A DNA stretch of 64,000 nt from Peribacillus sp. ACCC06369 (GCF_030348945.1 NZ_JAUCEN010000002.1:4278001-4342000), one strand, 5' to 3'; numbered from the stretch's first letter, positions 24,028-33,771 are shown. Numbers and translations are program-made. The notes: generated by a model from the letters alone, not told the origin.

Positions 24028-27000
24028 TTATTTTTTCTGTTCAAGGCATTGATGAACCGCCATCATATCTCGTTTGTTCAATTCACGAATCCGGTTGAAA
24101 ATGGGAATATCGGCAACGGCCTCGGTACGTTCACTTTCTGCCACGACATCCCTTACTTTCCCTGTCAGCCAGGTCTGCACGTCGATGTCTTCGACGATTG
24201 CTTTACGCCCTTCATCATCGATGCCACTGGCATGACAACTCACACAGGGTATCGTTAATTTATACACACCGTCATGGATGTTATCTTCTGAAATGACTTT
24301 CTTCCCATTACAGAATGGGCATTTATGACTTGCTTTTATTTTATTGATTTGGGTAACGATTTTTTTGTAGCCAAATGCTTCATAGACATAGGTTAGTTTT
24401 TTGTATTTGCCATTGGTGAAGTATTTATCAATAATGGTTTCTCTTGTTTCGTTAATATTGGCAAAGTCACAGATGGTGATCTGGTTTTTGCTGCTGATTG
24501 CTTCGATATTGCCTTTAATGCTGCCCCAGAATGGCAGGGTATTTTGTAAAACCACTTCATAGCCGACGAAGCTTGCCAGTTCCAGTTCGAGCATTTTCAA
24601 CGCCGCTTTTGTTTCCCGAGGAAGGAATGAGACATCATCTGTAAGTGCGATATCGCCCCCCACAATCGCTTTTAGTTTTTCCAGTTCTGGAAGCTTCCCA
24701 ACAATTTTGATAACTTGATCAATCGGCTGTTGGATGATCTCGCGAATGTCTGTATCACCAAATGTCAGTTTTTTATGATGCTTGAGGATCGTTCCTTGAC
24801 AGACAGGACAGGCGATCATCTCTTTTGATGCTTTCATCTGCTCTTTAATGATCGATTTCGATATGAACATATAACGTCCAATGATGAAATTGAATCCTTC
24901 CCATGTTCTTGATGCCTTGCCTGCTTTATCGTAAAAGGACTTTTCCCAATACCCATATAAGAAGGTCTGCTTTTCGGCATCTGTCATCTCATTATAGCTT
25001 TTACTAATGTCGTGACCGAGTTCATTCTTGATCTCATCAAACAGGAATTGCAGTTTTGAATGTTGATAATATTTTAGTACTTCCATCACGTCTGGATGTA
25101 ATAAGCCATCCCAGAATGGCACGTTTTTGTCTTGAATGACGACATCAAAGTCAAATTTTTCAATGACCCTGCGGCCCGAACAGCTTGGACAATGATTTTC
25201 TGCAGAATAGAAATCGAAGCTTCTTGTATCTTTATTGGTTGGATGTGCAGCCACTATATGGTTGATCATTCCGCCCAATTCATAAAGAAACGTATATTGA
25301 CTGTACAAGTGCCGTTCAAGATCGATGGCGATCACAGGTGCAATCGTGTCTGATTCGTATTCACCATAAATCACACGAGCGATTGGTGATAGGCTTTTTA
25401 AAATGCCGCCCTTATAGACGTTCTCTGCCTTTTTGAAATAGTCCAGATGATTTTCCTGTAAATAATTGATGCCATTTTTTGACCGGAGTGTAGAAGTGAT
25501 TTGCAATGGTTCCACTTGATCCTCACAGTTATTGTGTCGAAAATGATCATCATGACTGACAACGTCAAGATGTTGGACAGGTGTTAGCTGTCGTTTACCA
25601 AAATCAACGATATAATCCGAGCTATCCAGCATATAACCATTATGTTCAATCATGATGATGGAGACGGATTCATCCTCCAGGATGACCCTGACACTATCGA
25701 TGAATTGGTTTAATATATTTTGCGATAACCCTTTTGAAGGCTCGTCAAAAATGAACAGCGTATGCGGGTTTCTTGTCTTCGCGAAAAGCTCGGAAACTAA
25801 GTGGACACATTGAAATTCACCCGTCGATAGTGTTTGTGTTTTTCTTTCCAACGTCAAATAACCAAGCCCAAGTTTGATCAATAAGCTCAAGCGTTTATGA
25901 GCGATGTCTTCATTTGGCAATTCTTCGATGATATCTTCAATCGAACGCAGAAAAATATCATCAATTTCATCACTGTATTTGGTTAGTTTCTTTTTAATAT
26001 CAAGAAATGTCGCAACGGTTGATCGACTGGTAATCGATTTGTTTCGATCCTGCCCGACCATGACCAGTTTATCTTTTGGATACCGCTTCTGAAAATCTTT
26101 AGAGATACATTCATTGACAAGTGTAGATTTCCCACAACCTGACTCACCCGTAAAGGTAACCAGCCTATTCTTTGGAATCCGGATTTCTTCCATTTGAATA
26201 TTACGGCAGTAAAGATCCTGAAATTGATAGTATTCCGTTGGCGCTGCTTCATTTCGTTCCCAGGCGATTGGTTTGGGACGTGGTGATTCCTCAACAATTT
26301 TCCCGCCATATTTCCCGCTGCCAGGTCCAAAGAACAATTGTTCATTTGTGCTATCTAATACCGTGTCTGAGTGATCAATGAGCCAAATTTGATTCTTATA
26401 TCCTAATTGCTTAATCTGTTCCAAAATTTTCAATAGGGTTTGATGATCAAGACCGACGGAGATTTCATCAATGATGATCACGGTATTTTCACTTGTTGCC
26501 ATAAATTCGGCCAAGTAAAGCCGTGTTAATTCTCCCCCTGACACTGTCCCCATAATACGATTTAAACTTAAATAACCAATATTCATATTGATTATATTTT
26601 GGAGAATATGCTGTTTAGCTTCACTAATATGTAATGTCTCTGCGAGTGATAGGATCGTTTCGATGCTTAAGTTGTTGATATCGGAAATAGTATGCGGGCG
26701 ATCTAATAATTCAATCGTATATTGCTCGACTTCTTGATTGTAGCGTTTCCCCTCACACTTTGGACATTCGACATTTTTCGTCGTACCGCGTCCTTTACAA
26801 GTGGGGCACCAGCCTAAGGCATTATTAAATGAAAAAACTTCCGGAGAAAGATTGAATTTTTCAGCAAGACAAACACGAATCTCTTTAAAGACACCAGTAT
26901 GTGTGCCAATGGTTGAACGGGGATTGGCTGAAATGGATGATTTGCCGAGAAAAAGGACCAGCGGCATTTCCTCCATCTTGATGGCGCTGAAGTTGGTTTC

Positions 27001-27198
27001 CATAATATTAGGAAATAAATATTGATATTCAGACTTGGGCAATAAGGAAACGAGACGCTTCTTGGATTCTTCCCCAATGGTTTGACAAAAAGTCGTCTTC
27101 CCGGAACCGGATAACCCAGCAATTCCTAATGATTGATCGTCTTGAAGTGCTGCATCTAAATGGTTTATATTGTTCGCTATTAATCGATTTATTTTCAT
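24028..27198 (-). CDS. UvrA-like ABC ATPase with long C-terminal zinc-motif extension
   Basis: 1056 aa with GAGAGGAG before ATG. NBD1: Walker A GLSGSGKTT (28-36), a UvrA-type zinc insert CPTC...CPKC (131-148), signature VSGGE (219-223), Walker B IIIDE. NBD2: Walker A GESGCGKST (351-359), altered signature LSTGE (457-461), Walker B LFIFDEPS. Both ATPase domains are finished by about residue 530, whereas true UvrA (about 950 aa) carries NBD2 in its C-terminal half. The remaining ~525 residues contain CPSCSG, CPVCQG and CPFCNG...CVSCHA motifs but no Walker motif. It is not the housekeeping UvrA (no uvrB nearby); DNA-lesion sensing or drug protection are possible roles. Confidence 0.85.
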   Translation of the reverse strand: MKINRLIANNINHLDAALQDDQSLGIAGLSGSGKTTFCQTIGEESKKRLVSLLPKSEYQYLFPNIMETNFSAIKMEEMPLVLFLGKSSISANPRSTIGTHTGVFKEIRVCLAEKFNLSPEVFSFNNALGWCPTCKGRGTTKNVECPKCEGKRYNQEVEQYTIELLDRPHTISDINNLSIETILSLAETLHISEAKQHILQNIINMNIGYLSLNRIMGTVSGGELTRLYLAEFMATSENTVIIIDEISVGLDHQTLLKILEQIKQLGYKNQIWLIDHSDTVLDSTNEQLFFGPGSGKYGGKIVEESPRPKPIAWERNEAAPTEYYQFQDLYCRNIQMEEIRIPKNRLVTFTGESGCGKSTLVNECISKDFQKRYPKDKLVMVGQDRNKSITSRSTVATFLDIKKKLTKYSDEIDDIFLRSIEDIIEELPNEDIAHKRLSLLIKLGLGYLTLERKTQTLSTGEFQCVHLVSELFAKTRNPHTLFIFDEPSKGLSQNILNQFIDSVRVILEDESVSIIMIEHNGYMLDSSDYIVDFGKRQLTPVQHLDVVSHDDHFRHNNCEDQVEPLQITSTLRSKNGINYLQENHLDYFKKAENVYKGGILKSLSPIARVIYGEYESDTIAPVIAIDLERHLYSQYTFLYELGGMINHIVAAHPTNKDTRSFDFYSAENHCPSCSGRRVIEKFDFDVVIQDKNVPFWDGLLHPDVMEVLKYYQHSKLQFLFDEIKNELGHDISKSYNEMTDAEKQTFLYGYWEKSFYDKAGKASRTWEGFNFIIGRYMFISKSIIKEQMKASKEMIACPVCQGTILKHHKKLTFGDTDIREIIQQPIDQVIKIVGKLPELEKLKAIVGGDIALTDDVSFLPRETKAALKMLELELASFVGYEVVLQNTLPFWGSIKGNIEAISSKNQITICDFANINETRETIIDKYFTNGKYKKLTYVYEAFGYKKIVTQINKIKASHKCPFCNGKKVISEDNIHDGVYKLTIPCVSCHASGIDDEGRKAIVEDIDVQTWLTGKVRDVVAESERTEAVADIPIFNRIRELNKRDMMAVHQCLEQKK

Positions 27199-27383
27199 TT
27201 GTAACTCCTCTCCATTTTATTAAGCTCAGTCTTTCATATTAGCACAGCGACAAATGTATTTGGTATTTTTTTAACGGTAGCCCCATTTTACTATTCTTTC
27301 ACATTCCGCTGCTCCAAAAACGTATGATTCATCGACAAAAATCGTGGACTAGGTTTTTCTCCATAATCAATAAGATATAGATT

Positions 27384-27416
27384 ATAAAAGCCCCTCTCGA
27401 TTAAGAGAAGGGCTTT
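27384..27416 (-). terminator. Terminator after sspL copy 1
   Basis: AAAGCCC..TCTC pairs with GAGA.GGGCTTT around a short loop. The same hairpin follows copy 2 at 30540-30566. Confidence 0.7.
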
Positions 27417-27452
27417 CTTTACGAAGTATGACCATATTTTTGCTCAATACAC

Positions 27453-27584
27453 TTATTTTGTATTGGACTTTTTTGCCTTGTTTTCAAGTTCGCTTTTGGG
27501 CTCAGTGGCGAATTCGACATCTTTTCCATGTCCCTGCGGGTTTACACTTGGTGCGATTCGACCTCTTCCTGTCTTTTTGCTCAT
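27453..27584 (-). CDS. sspL: Small acid-soluble spore protein, SspL type
   Basis: 43 aa from ATG 27584, preceded by GGAGGTGAAGGAA. It runs from MSKKTGRGRIAPSVNPQGHG to PKSELENKAKKSNTK. The NPQG and SELE..AKKSNTK parts match B. subtilis SspL, a minor protein of the forespore. An upstream extension of the frame has no start signal. The start site would be expected to be driven by sigma-G; no confident promoter was assigned. It is the intact member of a duplicated pair. Confidence 0.88.
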   Translation of the reverse strand: MSKKTGRGRIAPSVNPQGHGKDVEFATEPKSELENKAKKSNTK

Positions 27585-27697
27585 TTCCTTCACCTCCAAG
27601 TATATTATGTCCGAACTGTTGTAAATTAAAATGGAGGTCCTTTCTATCTGTGAACTTCTGCCTGCGATCAGGAATTTATAAAGAGTACCCCAATAAA

Positions 27698-27733
27698 AAA
27701 CCTGCATAGAACTAAAGTCTACACAGGTTTCAA
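27698..27733 (-). terminator. Terminator of helD
   Basis: AAACCTG pairs with CAGGTTT, with further inner pairs; on the minus strand it runs into T6. It lies 35 bp after the helD stop. Confidence 0.75.
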
Positions 27734-27765
27734 AAAAGTTGTTTTCCATATTCGGGCCCTCTTTG

Positions 27766-30108
27766 TCAATCTAGGGTCAGAAGTAAACTCTTCGTTGCAT
27801 CGTTGTTGAGCAAGAAAGGACTGGGTTCGCCAACCGTATATATCTGCAAGTTATGCATAGCCCTGGTACATGCGGTGTAGAACAATCTTCGTAAGCTCTC
27901 ATCACCGTAAGCTTGCACAGATGCATCATAAATGATGACAGCATCAAATTCGATGCCTTTGGCCAAATAAGCCGGTATCACAACAACACCCTGTTCATAT
28001 TCATTTGTGCCTTTCTGTACGAGTTTAATTTCACCGATGATACTAAGGGCATCATATGCAGCGGCACTTTCCGCAGCAGATTTACATATTATTGCGATTG
28101 TATTATACTCACGACTTTGAAAGTCTTTGACTTTAGTCACGATTTTGTGGTGCAATTCATCACGGCTGGAGACTTGGGTCAGTACAGGCTTTTCACCTTC
28201 ACGGTCGAATGCCTTAATTCGATGGCCTTCAGGAACTAGTTCACGTGTAAATTCTATAATCTGCTTTGTGGATCTGTAGCTTTGATCCAAGGTTATACTC
28301 TCGGTTTCACTTATTCCGTATAAACTGGTAAGAGTCTGGAAATCCACCCGTTCGCTGGCATGAGCGAATATTGCCTGGTTAAAGTCACCGAGCACGGTCA
28401 TCCTTGCAGAAGGAAACAACCGTTTCAAAAACTCGAATTGAAATGGAGAATAATCTTGTGCTTCATCTACAAGCACGTATTTTATAGAGGTATTTGTCTG
28501 AAATCCTAGAATTAGCTCCTTCAGTAGCAAAAATGGAGTCGCGTCTTCGTAATGCAGTTTACCTTCGTCCAGCATTTTTTGCGTTGATAAGCAAATTTCC
28601 CTTTCGATAGGTGTTTTACCCTCATTCCACACTTCGATCCGTATTTGATCGTCAAAAAGTTGCTTGTATATTCCCTTAATGTTGATAAAATGAAATGCTT
28701 TTATCCGTTTGCGTAACGTCTTCAATTTCTTTCGAACAATCATACGCGCGAGCATTTTATTCTCCATCTCATAATCGTCAAAGGAATCTTCATTAACGCC
28801 GCGTTTTTTCTCTAAGTAGGTATATACCTTTTGATAGTCTTCTTTGCTAAGATACTCGATTTCCTCCTGGACCCAAGGTTGTTTCAATTCAAACTTTTCC
28901 CTTTCATCAAGTAACTCACATAACCATTCTTTCAACTTTTCAATCCTATTGTGAAATCTTAGTGTGGTGTCTCTGTTATAAAATCTTTCTGAGATTTGTT
29001 TGGCGGAGACGAGCGTTTCTCCTCGGAACTTGAACCCTCTAAAGATCATTCCAGATGATTCCAGTGATTGACTGTATGTTTTGATTATCTCAAAGAAGCG
29101 AATTGAAGCCTTAAATCGGATACTCGCTGCCCTAGTGCTATAGGAAGGATGATCCGCTCCAGTCAACAAAAATTCTAATTGCTCATAAGGGTCCTCAACT
29201 TGAAATGAGTCAGCCAGACGATGGTCCAAATATTCCTGGAATGTTACCTGCTGCATATTCTCTTCGCCAAGTTCGGGTAGTACATTGGATACGTAGTTAT
29301 TAAACATGGAGTTAGGTGAGAATAGAATGATTTGATCGGCCTTAATCCTATCTCGATACTTATAAAGCAAGTAAGCGATCCTTTGGAGGGCAGCTGATGT
29401 CTTGCCACTGCCAGCGGCTCCTTGAACAATGAGCAGACGTCCGCGATCGTTCCGGATGATTCTATTTTGCTCCCGTTGAATGGTGGACACAATACTGTGC
29501 ATATGCTTATCCGTCCCCTTACCAAGCACCTGCTGCAGTATCTCATCTCCAATGGTGAGACTCGTATCGAACATTGAGTCGATAACGCCTCCCTTGATGA
29601 TATATTGCCACTTATTCTCCAGCATCCCCCGAATTACGCCTCCGGGAGTAGAGTATTCTACGGGACCGGGAGGATAGTCATAATAAACACTCGAAATCGG
29701 AGCCCTCCAATCGTAGACAATGAAGTTTTCTCCTGTTGTATCAGTAAGGGTGGCGGTCCCAATATAAATATGTTCCGTAAGGGAAGCCCCTTCTTCAGTT
29801 AAATCAATCCGGCCGAAATAAGGTGCCCCCTGCATGCGGCGCAGTGTTGACAACCTCTTGAAGGAATATCTATGTGCACCTTCGCTTTGTGACAAGTCTT
29901 GAGCCTGTTGCCTTAAGCCAATGATCGTCTCGAGGTAATCATCGAAAGTATCCACATTAACCTTGAGGTCATCCCAAAAGTGTTTCCGGATATTAACAAC
30001 TTCTTTTCTACGCTGTAAAGTCTCTCCTTCTATTTTGCTGATTTGCTTCGTAATTGTTTCTATCACCTCATCCAAACGTTCTTGCTCCTGCTGAATTTCA
30101 TTGTTCAT
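27766..30108 (-). CDS. helD: RNA polymerase recycling motor HelD (UvrD/Rep-like helicase)
   Basis: 780 aa from ATG 30108, eight bases after GAAGGAG; a GTG three codons earlier overlaps that site. The N-terminal ~90 residues form the long coiled coil that enters the RNA polymerase secondary channel. YDWRAPISSVYYDY is a hallmark of HelD. Walker A GAAGSGKTS (about 230-238), DEAQDY Walker B and the LDQSYRST helicase motif follow. HelD removes stalled RNA polymerase from DNA using ATP. Length agrees with B. subtilis HelD (774 aa). It is flanked by two copies of sspL. Confidence 0.93.
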   Translation of the reverse strand: MNNEIQQEQERLDEVIETITKQISKIEGETLQRRKEVVNIRKHFWDDLKVNVDTFDDYLETIIGLRQQAQDLSQSEGAHRYSFKRLSTLRRMQGAPYFGRIDLTEEGASLTEHIYIGTATLTDTTGENFIVYDWRAPISSVYYDYPPGPVEYSTPGGVIRGMLENKWQYIIKGGVIDSMFDTSLTIGDEILQQVLGKGTDKHMHSIVSTIQREQNRIIRNDRGRLLIVQGAAGSGKTSAALQRIAYLLYKYRDRIKADQIILFSPNSMFNNYVSNVLPELGEENMQQVTFQEYLDHRLADSFQVEDPYEQLEFLLTGADHPSYSTRAASIRFKASIRFFEIIKTYSQSLESSGMIFRGFKFRGETLVSAKQISERFYNRDTTLRFHNRIEKLKEWLCELLDEREKFELKQPWVQEEIEYLSKEDYQKVYTYLEKKRGVNEDSFDDYEMENKMLARMIVRKKLKTLRKRIKAFHFINIKGIYKQLFDDQIRIEVWNEGKTPIEREICLSTQKMLDEGKLHYEDATPFLLLKELILGFQTNTSIKYVLVDEAQDYSPFQFEFLKRLFPSARMTVLGDFNQAIFAHASERVDFQTLTSLYGISETESITLDQSYRSTKQIIEFTRELVPEGHRIKAFDREGEKPVLTQVSSRDELHHKIVTKVKDFQSREYNTIAIICKSAAESAAAYDALSIIGEIKLVQKGTNEYEQGVVVIPAYLAKGIEFDAVIIYDASVQAYGDESLRRLFYTACTRAMHNLQIYTVGEPSPFLLNNDATKSLLLTLD

Positions 30109-30361
30109 ATCAGACACTCCTTCAAAAAAAGAAATTAGGGGTTGACTAGAGGTGAGTTTAACCTTATAATTAAAATAAGGGATAAACTGTTTATATATAA
30201 TTCGTAAATGTGTTTCTATACTAATTTATCACAATTCCAGAATTATATCAATGAATATTACATAACAGTTGCCATGAAAGATCCGTCGTTTTTAACGCAT
30301 GGAGGAACAATCCAACTTAACATTTGATGTCAGTAACCACTCCAGCATGTCGCATGGCTGG

Positions 30362-30520
30362 TTATTTTTTTGTCCATTTACATATTCGAAGGCCCCATTT
30401 CTTCGCTCTCACTGATTTCATGGTAGCTACGACACTCTCATCAACGGTTTGACTCGTAGTATCGATGACTTGTGATTCATATTGTCCTACACCTGCATAC
30501 AGATGATGATCAGAACCTCC
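30362..30520 (-). pseudogene. 3' fragment of a P-loop kinase-like gene
   Basis: An open minus-strand tail reads YAGVGQYESQVIDTTSQTVD then ESVVATM, ending at 30362. The VIDTT..TV.ESV pattern resembles the C-terminus of AAA/adenylate-kinase-like P-loop proteins. No upstream half and no Walker motif are present, and AGGAGG just before the fragment is fortuitous or a relic. It lies immediately next to sspL copy 2. Confidence 0.35.
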
Positions 30521-30539
30521 TTATAAGAGGATTACAATA

Positions 30540-30767
30540 GCCCCCTCTCGATATAGAGAAGGGCTTTCTCATATGAAGTGTGACCTTAATTTACCCGTAT
30601 ACCGCTTATTTTGTATTGGACCTTTTTGCTTGTTTTCAAGCTCGCTTTTTGGCTCTGTGGAGAATTCGACATCTTTTCCATGTCCTTGCGGGTTAACACT
30701 TGGTGCGATTCTGGCGCTTCCTATCTTTTTACTCATTTCCTTCATCTCCAAGTATATTATGACCGAT
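30540..30767. repeat. Duplicated sspL segment, copy 2
   Basis: Direct repeat of 27384-27614, including terminator, coding region and ribosome binding site, with scattered substitutions and one indel in the coding region. Confidence 0.85.
30569..30736 (-). pseudogene. sspL paralogue with frameshifted C-terminus
   Basis: It starts MSKKIGSARIAPSVNPQGHG like copy 1 and keeps the GGAGATGAAGGAA site. A one-base loss in the AAACAAG-CAAAAA stretch changes ENKAKKSNTK-stop into ENKQKGPIQNKRYTG and an extra tail of about 12 residues running into the terminator region. The conserved C-terminus is lost, so it is probably non-functional or a changed spore protein. Confidence 0.75.
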
Positions 30768-30987
30768 CTGGTCTATATTAAAGACGAGTTCCTTTCTTTC
30801 TGTAATCCGTAATTCTACTGCCTCCTTATCTGCATGCATTGTCAATTAAACAGAACGATTCAAAAAAGGCTTGCCTGATGGATTTGTCCTACATATGTGG
30901 GGCTTGTCCCAAACTTCAGTCAGTTCTACTCATAATTTCTTGCCTTATAATTTGTTTAGATTAAAACTTTTTGTAGGAGAATTTATA

Positions 30988-31245
30988 ATGAAAAGATATA
31001 AAACATGTCAGAGTTGTGGAATGCCGCTCTCTAAAGATGAATTAGGTGGAGGAACTGAAAAAGATGGTAGTAAAAGTACTAAATATTGTAGTCATTGTTA
31101 TATAAATGGTGAATTCACTCAAAATATTACTGCGATAGAAATGCAAAAATTTGTTCAAAATCATTTGATGGAAAATATGAAAATGCCTAAATTTATTGCT
31201 AAGTTTTTTACTAGAGGAATACCAAAGTTAGAGCGATGGCATTAG
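30988..31245 (+). CDS. Putative zinc-ribbon protein (CxxCGMPL type)
   Basis: 85 aa from ATG 30988 with TAGGAGA eight bases upstream. The N-terminus has CQSCGMPL (Cys 8 and 11) and YCSHCY (about 35-40), a four-cysteine zinc site of the zf-ribbon family also found in B. subtilis relatives. The C-terminal half is helical (MQKFVQNHLMENMKMP). Function unknown; stand-alone with a terminator downstream. Confidence 0.82.
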   Translation: MKRYKTCQSCGMPLSKDELGGGTEKDGSKSTKYCSHCYINGEFTQNITAIEMQKFVQNHLMENMKMPKFIAKFFTRGIPKLERWH

Positions 31246-31339
31246 TCAAACTATTAGAAAACGAATAACTTTTTTATCTTTTTCTGTAGATTTGAAAGAA
31301 AGTCATACTGTTCATAAAAAATACGAAGAAAAAAGTGAT

Positions 31340-31373
31340 AAAGACAAATCCATATAAACGGATTTGTCTTTAT
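31340..31373. terminator. Bidirectional terminator between zinc-ribbon and regulator genes
   Basis: AAAGACAAATCC pairs perfectly with GGATTTGTCTTT around an 8-nt loop; T-rich on the plus side. Confidence 0.8.
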
Positions 31374-31420
31374 TATTTTTTTGTGAATTTTCAATCAATT
31401 TCACTTGTGTTTCTGGTTTA

Positions 31421-32341
31421 TTATTTCATCATCTGTCTTGCTTCCATAAACAGCACTTGGATAAACTTTTTCATGTTATTACGGCTCTGGCTGCTTACTT
31501 TTTTGCTCTTGTCTTCCAGCTCCAGCATTTTTTTGCGGACTTCCGAGAAATCAAAAAATGTGGATGAATAGGCTTCGAATTTTGGATTCAAATAATCTGT
31601 CAATCCTAATGAAGCGATATGGATGAGGGCCTGGTTAAGAGCGCGACGGACACGCTGCTCAGAAGCTTTCATTTCTTTCTGGATTTCGGCCTCTTTCGCC
31701 TGATCTCCCAGCTTTTCAGCAGCAATCCCTGCAAAAATTTCCTTTAAATATGGAAACGTGTAGGCGGAACCGAGTCTTTGCTTTTCATTTTGGAGGAATC
31801 CTAAAATGTTTAGTAAATCCTCGCTTCCCCCTTCGCCAATCATACCTAAATCGGAAATTAAGGAACGTCCGGCTTCCATAATATTTTTTGTATGGGAGGA
31901 GGGCACTTTCGAAGACTTCGGGCGGCCCGTAAAAACGTTCAACGATTTTTGAATGCCCTGGATTGATTGATCCACCAGTATTCGCTCATTTACTTTGTTT
32001 AATATGCTTGAAATTTCAACTTGGTTCAGCGGTTTTGTAATGTAGTATTCCGCCCCTAATCTATACGCCTCTCCAATCAGTTCCTTCGATTCCACTTGCG
32101 AAATCATCACAAACTTCCCTTGAAATCCATCAGCAAGAGCCCTGATCGTTTCAATTCCGTCCCTTATTGGCATGAGCAAATCAATTAGGACAACGTCTGC
32201 TTTTTTTAAAAACAGCAAGCCATTATTCACTAGCGATCCGTCTTCTGCTTCTCCTACCACTTTTCCTAAATCTTCATCTTCAATCATCTCTGTCAGCATT
32301 CCTCGAATGGCAGGATCGTCATCTATAATGAAATAATTCAT
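31421..32341 (-). CDS. Response regulator, GlnL/YcbB type
   Basis: 306 aa. Receiver domain 1-120: DDD acidic pocket at 7-9, phospho-Asp in VVLIDLLMPIRDG (about 54), KPL at about 104. The C-terminal half (about 150-300) is the YcbB-type output domain (helical; EQRVRRALNQALIHIASLG), as in B. subtilis GlnL. GlnL activates amino-acid transport genes by binding direct repeats. It overlaps the kinase gene by 4 bp (ATGA). The divergent gltP promoter carries a 10-bp triple repeat, its likely target. Confidence 0.87.
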   Translation of the reverse strand: MNYFIIDDDPAIRGMLTEMIEDEDLGKVVGEAEDGSLVNNGLLFLKKADVVLIDLLMPIRDGIETIRALADGFQGKFVMISQVESKELIGEAYRLGAEYYITKPLNQVEISSILNKVNERILVDQSIQGIQKSLNVFTGRPKSSKVPSSHTKNIMEAGRSLISDLGMIGEGGSEDLLNILGFLQNEKQRLGSAYTFPYLKEIFAGIAAEKLGDQAKEAEIQKEMKASEQRVRRALNQALIHIASLGLTDYLNPKFEAYSSTFFDFSEVRKKMLELEDKSKKVSSQSRNNMKKFIQVLFMEARQMMK

Positions 32342-33609
32342 TTCGTTAACCCTTTCTCCATAATCGCATCAATCGGAAGTTCTACGATGAATACGGTCTC
32401 TTTATAGTTATCCATTAGCCTGATATGTCCTCCAAATTTTTCAACAGTTTGTTTCACATACGATAAACCGATTCCCGTCGAAGGGTTTCCCGCCGCATCG
32501 AATTTCTTTGTATATCCTGCTGTAAAAATGAGTTCCTTCTGCTTCGGTGCAATGCCGGGGCCATTGTCACTGATGCAAAACTCCACGAATTGATCTTTCC
32601 TTTTCACATGCAGTGATACGTCCCCCTCTTCTTTAATGGCTTCCACTGCATTGGCCAATAAATTATTTATTAATGATAATACCATATATACATGGTAGGG
32701 CGGATGGTCACCATCTATATGCAAGGAAAATGAAATATCTTTGCGAAGGGACTCTGCATATCGTCTATTGGACACGATCATGATGTTACCAAGCTCTTCG
32801 ATATTCATATATTCCTGCAGGTTTTCGGAAGACACGAGTTCCGACAGCCCCGCATAAATCCGCTGGTTATCTTTTTTGATTTCATGCACGAGACCGGCAA
32901 TCTGCAACGCAGTTTGCGCATCGCTTCCATTAGTCCCCTCTGATTTTAACCGACGGTAAAAGTCATAACAAGTGCGGGTGATTTCTTCCGCATTTTGCAT
33001 CGTTTTCTTCAGTTGAACCGATTCTTCATACAAACTTGAAATGAAAAGCAGCATTTGTTCCTTTTGCATGCGCTGCTCCGCTTCTGCGAATTTTGCTTCT
33101 CTCAGCTTTAATATATTAAAAAAGCCGAGGACGAAAAAGCTTCGAATAAAGGCGATTAAAACGAGTTGGTCCATGGCTAGCAAGGGTGTGCCCTGATTCG
33201 CCAAGAAAGAACGGATCATCATTTCCGATACACTTGCAAAAAGCTCGATCAATACCCCTAAAAGTCCGATCATAAACGGCTGATTGTGCCGTTCGTTCAA
33301 TTTCGTTTTATGAAATGCGAACGCGTAGATGAAGTAATAGAAAAAGGCTGGAACATAAAGATACATCGCTTCCTCAACAGATATGTCCCGTATCCCGACA
33401 GCCAGTGAAAAACGAAAAACAAACACACTCATCCCCGTTAATATGCCTGCAATAATCGGGTGGATTCCCCTCCCCCATAGTAAAAACAAGAAAAATACGG
33501 GGGTTCCCAAACTGACTCTGAATGTATCATCGAATGGATAAAACTTGAATTCACCCGCCAGAGGCACCGCAATCATAATCAATAGTAATATCCTTATCCT
33601 CTTTTTCAA
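32338..33609 (-). CDS. Sensor histidine kinase, GlnK/YcbA type
   Basis: 423 aa. About six membrane helices in residues 1-170 with almost no extracytoplasmic domain, then a kinase core: LVHEIKKDNQRIYAGL (phospho-His about 240), N-box NLLANAVEAI, SDNGPGI and GIGLSYVKQTVEKFGG. This matches GlnK/YcbA, partner of GlnL. It is the promoter-proximal gene of the pair and divergent from gltP-aspA, 205 bp away. The expected signal is extracellular glutamate, aspartate or glutamine, inferred from its neighbours. Confidence 0.86.
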   Translation of the reverse strand: MKKRIRILLLIMIAVPLAGEFKFYPFDDTFRVSLGTPVFFLFLLWGRGIHPIIAGILTGMSVFVFRFSLAVGIRDISVEEAMYLYVPAFFYYFIYAFAFHKTKLNERHNQPFMIGLLGVLIELFASVSEMMIRSFLANQGTPLLAMDQLVLIAFIRSFFVLGFFNILKLREAKFAEAEQRMQKEQMLLFISSLYEESVQLKKTMQNAEEITRTCYDFYRRLKSEGTNGSDAQTALQIAGLVHEIKKDNQRIYAGLSELVSSENLQEYMNIEELGNIMIVSNRRYAESLRKDISFSLHIDGDHPPYHVYMVLSLINNLLANAVEAIKEEGDVSLHVKRKDQFVEFCISDNGPGIAPKQKELIFTAGYTKKFDAAGNPSTGIGLSYVKQTVEKFGGHIRLMDNYKETVFIVELPIDAIMEKGLTK

Positions 33610-33710
33610 TACGGTCCCTCCCAGTCACTATAGTAAAAACATAACACATGAAATGGTAAAAAGGAGAGAAGGGTTTTGACTGAAATTATTATTTTTTCTG
33701 GCCCTTGTAA

Positions 33711-33740
33711 GTATCAGTAGGTTTCAGTAGGTTCCAGTAG
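33711..33740 (+). promoter_or_regulatory. Triple 10-bp direct repeat, candidate GlnL-like activator site
   Basis: GTATCAGTAG, GTTTCAGTAG and GTTCCAGTAG follow each other without gaps (core CAGTAGG). The third unit overlaps the -35 region of the gltP promoter, the position for a class II activator. One-turn spacing puts all units on one face of the DNA. Confidence 0.8.
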
Positions 33741-33760
33741 GATGATCATAAACTTAAAAT
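33732..33760 (+). promoter_or_regulatory. Promoter of gltP-aspA
   Basis: -10 TAAAAT (33755-33760) is 17 bp from a poor -35, TTCCAG (33732-33737), embedded in the repeat array. A weak -35 with adjacent repeats suggests activator dependence. Confidence 0.65.
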
Positions 33761-33771
33761 AATCTAAAAAT

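Larger units (their letters stand above)
27384..27614. repeat. Duplicated sspL segment, copy 1
   Basis: About 230 bp, comprising a terminator, the sspL-like gene and its ribosome binding site, repeated in the same orientation at 30540-30767. The two copies flank helD. Confidence 0.85.
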
